From: Methanomicrobiales archaeon
Lineage (GTDB): Archaea; Halobacteriota; Methanomicrobia; Methanomicrobiales; JACTUA01
Assembly (NCBI GenBank): GCA_030019205.1
Contig: JASEFH010000013.1
Coordinates: 1 to 64,000 of the forward strand
Length of the DNA: 64,000 bases
Direction: 5' to 3'
Shown here: positions 61,721 through 64,000 of the stretch, piece by piece
Layout of the letters: the number at the start of each line of letters is the position of its first letter
Numbering within the stretch: the stretch's first letter is position 1
The notes under the pieces: model-generated
What the model was told of the DNA's origin: nothing
Database searches by the model: none
Seen by the model: the letters and a program-made list of their open reading frames with translations, nothing else
Translations under genes and position numbers: made by a program

Positions 61721-61984
61721 TCAGGTCCCGCAGGTGTCCCGGTTCAGCACCTCGATCCCGAGTTCTTCCACCCGCTCGAAGAAGCGGATCGCCGCCCGCC
61801 CCATCTCCTGCTCTTCCTCGATCGTGATCTCACCATCCCGGGAGATGCGGTAGTAGCAGGCCGCCTCCTCCCCGAACGCGACGATCATCGCGGTCAGGAG
61901 CCGCAGCCGCCGGGCGGTGATGAACCCGGCCAGCAGCCCGGCGAGGGCGAGAGCGGTGGTGCAGAGGGTCAAGAGATCGGTCAT
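61721..61984 (-). CDS. Small membrane-anchored protein, 87 aa
   Basis: An N-terminal membrane helix (LLTLCTTALALAGLLAGFITA) with Arg residues after it (ARRLRLL) and a cytoplasmic helical part rich in Glu (GEITIEEEQEMGRAAIRFFERVEEL). Family unknown. It is the last of four small minus-strand genes; the preceding 46-residue membrane protein gene ends 33 bases before its start. Confidence 0.7.
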   Translation of the reverse strand: MTDLLTLCTTALALAGLLAGFITARRLRLLTAMIVAFGEEAACYYRISRDGEITIEEEQEMGRAAIRFFERVEELGIEVLNRDTCGT

Positions 61985-62017
61985 GACGGCTCCGGGAGGA
62001 GAGGGTGCAGGGGGAGG

Positions 62018-62158
62018 TTATCCCTGCTCCTTCCCGCTCCCCGTCCGCCGCACGTGGTCCAGGACCCGGTCCCACACGATGATGAGACCGGGGACGACCA
62101 CGTAGGCCAGCAGGGCGGCACCGACGAGGATGCCCACGATCAGGACGCCGCTATCCAT
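62018..62158 (-). CDS. Very small membrane protein, 46 aa
   Basis: A 46-residue protein beginning MDSGVLIVGILVGAALLAYV, with a single long hydrophobic helix (about residues 5-30) and a basic C-terminus (DHVRRTGSGKEQG). GGAG lies nine bases before the ATG. It sits between two other small minus-strand genes and could be co-transcribed with them. No family is recognised; single-helix regulators or small complex subunits look like this. Confidence 0.6.
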   Translation of the reverse strand: MDSGVLIVGILVGAALLAYVVVPGLIIVWDRVLDHVRRTGSGKEQG

Positions 62159-62204
62159 CCGGGGTCGCTCCAGGGGAAAGGTGATGATGGGAGGAGCGGC
62201 CCCG

Positions 62205-62708
62205 TCAGGCGAGCGCCGGCACGGTGTCGGCCCAGGTCTCCACCTTGAGGCGGATGGCGTCGTCCTGGTAGGAGGTGATCCGCACCGCGTCCCGGGTGAA
62301 GGCCACGGAGTAGATCTCGCCGTTGGGATCGTGGCAGCGGAGCTGGCACGTGAACGACTCGGCCTCCGTGTCGCGGACCGCCGTCCCGCCCATCGCGGCT
62401 GCCAGGGCGGCGTTCGCCAGGATCTCCGCCGCGTTCGCGGTGAAGGCCGCGACCGAGGGGGATCGGGCGGTCACGTAGCCCACGCGGTTGCCCTCGCCGT
62501 CCTCGTAGTTCACGCGGACCGTGTAAGCCTCGCGGACCTTCTCGACACCGGGATGGGTGACGCCGGCCTGGATGTACTCCACGCAGCCGAAGGGGTTTTC
62601 CGAAAGCACGGCCTGGACGATGGCGTCGAAGGCCGCTACGTCGGCGATCGGGGCGGTAAGAGTCCGGACCGCCGTCTTGGTGTTGGTCGTTTCTACGAAA
62701 TCTGCCAT
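62205..62708 (-). CDS. Hypothetical alpha/beta protein, 167 aa
   Basis: A soluble 167-residue protein. Features: AFDAIVQAVLSENPFGCVEYIQAGVTH, a strand pair AYTVRVNYEDGEGNRVGYVTA, an Ala-rich helix (AANAAEILANAALAAAMGG) and a strand-rich C-terminal domain (SFTCQLRCHDPNGEIYSVAFTRDAVRI). I do not recognise the family. A 19-base palindrome lies eleven bases upstream of the ATG. GC-rich codon use like the main chromosome. Confidence 0.75.
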   Translation of the reverse strand: MADFVETTNTKTAVRTLTAPIADVAAFDAIVQAVLSENPFGCVEYIQAGVTHPGVEKVREAYTVRVNYEDGEGNRVGYVTARSPSVAAFTANAAEILANAALAAAMGGTAVRDTEAESFTCQLRCHDPNGEIYSVAFTRDAVRITSYQDDAIRLKVETWADTVPALA

Positions 62709-62718
62709 TGAGGTACTT

Positions 62719-62737
62719 GCCTATAGGATCTATAGGC
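62719..62737. promoter_or_regulatory. Palindromic operator candidate
   Basis: GCCTATAG, three bases, CTATAGGC: two perfect eight-base arms, eleven bases before the ATG of the 167-residue protein gene. The arms contain TATAG and may overlap the transcription start or core promoter. Size and symmetry fit a dimeric regulator site. Confidence 0.55.
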
Positions 62738-62763
62738 TGAAGAATTGGTTATGGCCGAGGCTT

Positions 62764-63045
62764 TTAATAGAGATTGCATGCGGGGGGAAAGTGACAGGAG
62801 GGTTGGATGCACGGTTCATCCGTTTCGGTATCCAATCGTTTCAGAATTTCGACAAGCACTGAAAATACGGCTGCTTCGAGAGGATCGTCGAAGGTATAGA
62901 ATATTGCGCTCGTATGCCGTTTGGTGAAGTCCGCGATCATGGCTGCGTACGGGCGGTCGTCCGGTCGCATCGCCTTGCCAGCCCGTTCCCACCGGGAAGT
63001 GACATCCTGAACAGCCATCCGGACGCTCTGAAAGCTTCGACCCAT
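62764..63045 (-). CDS. Hypothetical protein, 93 aa
   Basis: A 93-residue protein starting GRSFQSVRMAVQDVTSRWERA with the later DDPLEAAVFSVLVEILKRLD. It appears to belong to small conserved proteins of methanogens, but I cannot name a domain. The C-terminal CIQPSCHFPPACNLY adds three Cys residues that could bind metal. It stops 55 bases before the next gene on the same strand. Confidence 0.7.
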   Translation of the reverse strand: MGRSFQSVRMAVQDVTSRWERAGKAMRPDDRPYAAMIADFTKRHTSAIFYTFDDPLEAAVFSVLVEILKRLDTETDEPCIQPSCHFPPACNLY

Positions 63046-63166
63046 AGCATTCCTTCAATTCGGGGGTAGAAGGGTTGCGAAGCAGACAGGACGAAAGTGC
63101 AGAGACATAGGCAGAATTATGGGAGAAGAATATTCCCTATCTTCCTTCAATCCTGCTACATCTCCA

Positions 63167-64000
63167 TTACCATGTCCAGATCGGAGCGCGATATGGTACC
63201 AGCCGAGGATAACGATCTGATATATCCTCTTGAGTCCCTCCGATGTACACGCGCTTTACCCTGTCAGGAGAAAAGATGTCGTAGTATTCAGTTTTATTGA
63301 ACCACCGATCCTTGTAAGACTCAATTCCTAACACGTGATAATGACCATAAGCATCGGGATCGAAATACCACCACTCATCCCCGATCTTCACTTCCACCCA
63401 GGCATGGTTATTTGTCACAAATTCGAATATGAGAAACTTCTCAACAAGGTCCGCACCAACTACCCGTGTCTCAAAACCTGCTCTATTGGATACGTTTGCA
63501 AACAGATGGGCCAATTCGCCACAGGCACCCAGTTTATTGTAACTGATCCAGTAAGGATCGTTAGTGAATGGATTTTTCCCAAATATTGAATGCTCTGCCC
63601 TGATTTTGCCTGTCGAGGGATCATAACGATACCTGTTAATCGGTGGATCCAAGGTCTGGAGTATGATATTGCGATGCAGGTATCTCTCCCAGAATAATTC
63701 CGTGAAATTGGTTGTCACCCATTCGGCAATCCGATTTAATTTCTCTACTTCATGGGGCATGTCTTGAACTTCATCAAGTATGGTGCTGATCTGTCTCTCG
63801 CCTTCTGGCTGAATTATTACTTTATATTGTATCGAGAAGTACACATCCAGTGCTCGAGAGGTATTCAAAGCCCAGTAGAACTGAGCGGGTACATAGAAGG
63901 CGACGAAGGCTACGAGTACGACCATATACAGTCTGCCAACCAACCCCAAAATGAGGGTAATTCTTCTTTTTAAGGGATACTTTTGGAGACTATCTTCTTT
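63167..64000 (-). CDS. Membrane-anchored transglutaminase-like protein, cut by window edge
   Basis: The frame is open to the right edge of the window. An N-terminal membrane helix is preceded by KRR (positive-inside) and followed by an extracellular transglutaminase/protease-like domain with Cys in LGACGELAHLF, His in NHAWVEV and Asp in YFDPDAYG, the complete catalytic triad. If the start lies inside the window only TTG codons near 63949 fit; a start beyond the edge is more likely because the KRR segment would otherwise be lost. Sequence is more AT-rich than the average of the window. Substrate unknown; cell-surface protein processing is plausible. Confidence 0.8.
   Translation of the reverse strand, partial: KEDSLQKYPLKRRITLILGLVGRLYMVVLVAFVAFYVPAQFYWALNTSRALDVYFSIQYKVIIQPEGERQISTILDEVQDMPHEVEKLNRIAEWVTTNFTELFWERYLHRNIILQTLDPPINRYRYDPSTGKIRAEHSIFGKNPFTNDPYWISYNKLGACGELAHLFANVSNRAGFETRVVGADLVEKFLIFEFVTNNHAWVEVKIGDEWWYFDPDAYGHYHVLGIESYKDRWFNKTEYYDIFSPDRVKRVYIGGTQEDISDRYPRLVPYRAPIWTW

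Noticed and set aside
1-64000. CRISPR arrays, tRNA or rRNA genes
   Set aside because: No regularly spaced direct repeats and no recognisable tRNA or rRNA sequence were seen; a covariance-model scan would be decisive.

Overview
The window is high-GC archaeal DNA. The gene content points to a hydrogenotrophic methanogen of the order Methanomicrobiales, with Methanoculleus-type genomes the best guess. The pointers are a form III RuBisCO, a hexulose-6-phosphate synthase/RraA fusion, an aIF1A gene, a DUF5806 protein, paired phenylacetate-CoA ligases with an ACT protein, PAS-rich histidine kinases, TATA-like promoters and several apparently leaderless genes. The order is supported by gene content; the genus is inference. 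No rRNA, tRNA, CRISPR array, complete insertion sequence or replication origin was recognised.

Layout. 0.3-4 kb: a four-zinc-ribbon protein, then LemA and a DUF2207 membrane protein. 4-5.3 kb: a rhodanese gene broken by several frameshifts, then non-coding DNA. 5.3-10 kb: a small acidic protein, HPS-RraA, and a three-gene operon of two phenylacetate-CoA ligases and an ACT regulator. 10-14.7 kb: a CHASE4 histidine kinase, arginine deiminase and a solitary Cas1. 14.6-22 kb: acylphosphatase translationally coupled to a roughly 1200-residue helical-repeat protein, then a phosphoglucosamine mutase, MobB-MoaE fusion and DUF5806 operon. 22-28.5 kb: acyltransferase-like genes, coiled-coil and TPR proteins, and three tandem PRC-barrel paralogues. 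28.6-35.6 kb: a minimal RNase III-domain protein, two trehalose synthesis routes (TreT and OtsA-OtsB), an AIM24 protein and a divergent pair of arsenosugar-type glycosyltransferases. 35.6-41.7 kb: a KGG stress protein, HD protein, AguB-AguA fusion, Nudix, family 4 UDG, phosphoglycerate mutase-like and 4Fe-4S proteins.

At 41.7-43.5 kb the composition becomes clearly AT-rich. This small island carries one intact orphan gene, for which a gasdermin-like fold is a low-confidence guess, flanked by a tandem duplication, a palindrome, a strong hairpin and a gene remnant. From 43.5 kb normal composition returns: a methyltransferase, MscL, DUF6125, a frameshifted META-domain gene, dCMP deaminase, DsrE, a DEAD-box helicase, aIF1A (apparently starting on CTG), RuBisCO, an ABC ATPase, a GMC oxidoreductase, a response regulator and two large paralogous PAS histidine kinases. 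The last 2.3 kb is a run of small minus-strand genes ending in a transglutaminase-like membrane protein cut by the window edge.

How the genes work together (inference from families). RuBisCO III and HPS-RraA fit ribulose-phosphate/nucleoside carbon metabolism. Trehalose synthesis, MscL, KGG and PRC-barrel proteins fit osmotic and general stress. Arginine deiminase and AguB-AguA fit arginine/agmatine/polyamine metabolism. The kinases and response regulator are signal transduction. The items most worth a second look are the solo Cas1 with an apparently lost catalytic Glu, the AguB-AguA fusion, the AT-rich orphan-gene island, the CTG-start aIF1A, the giant repeat protein and its promoter repeats, and several compact palindromic operator candidates.
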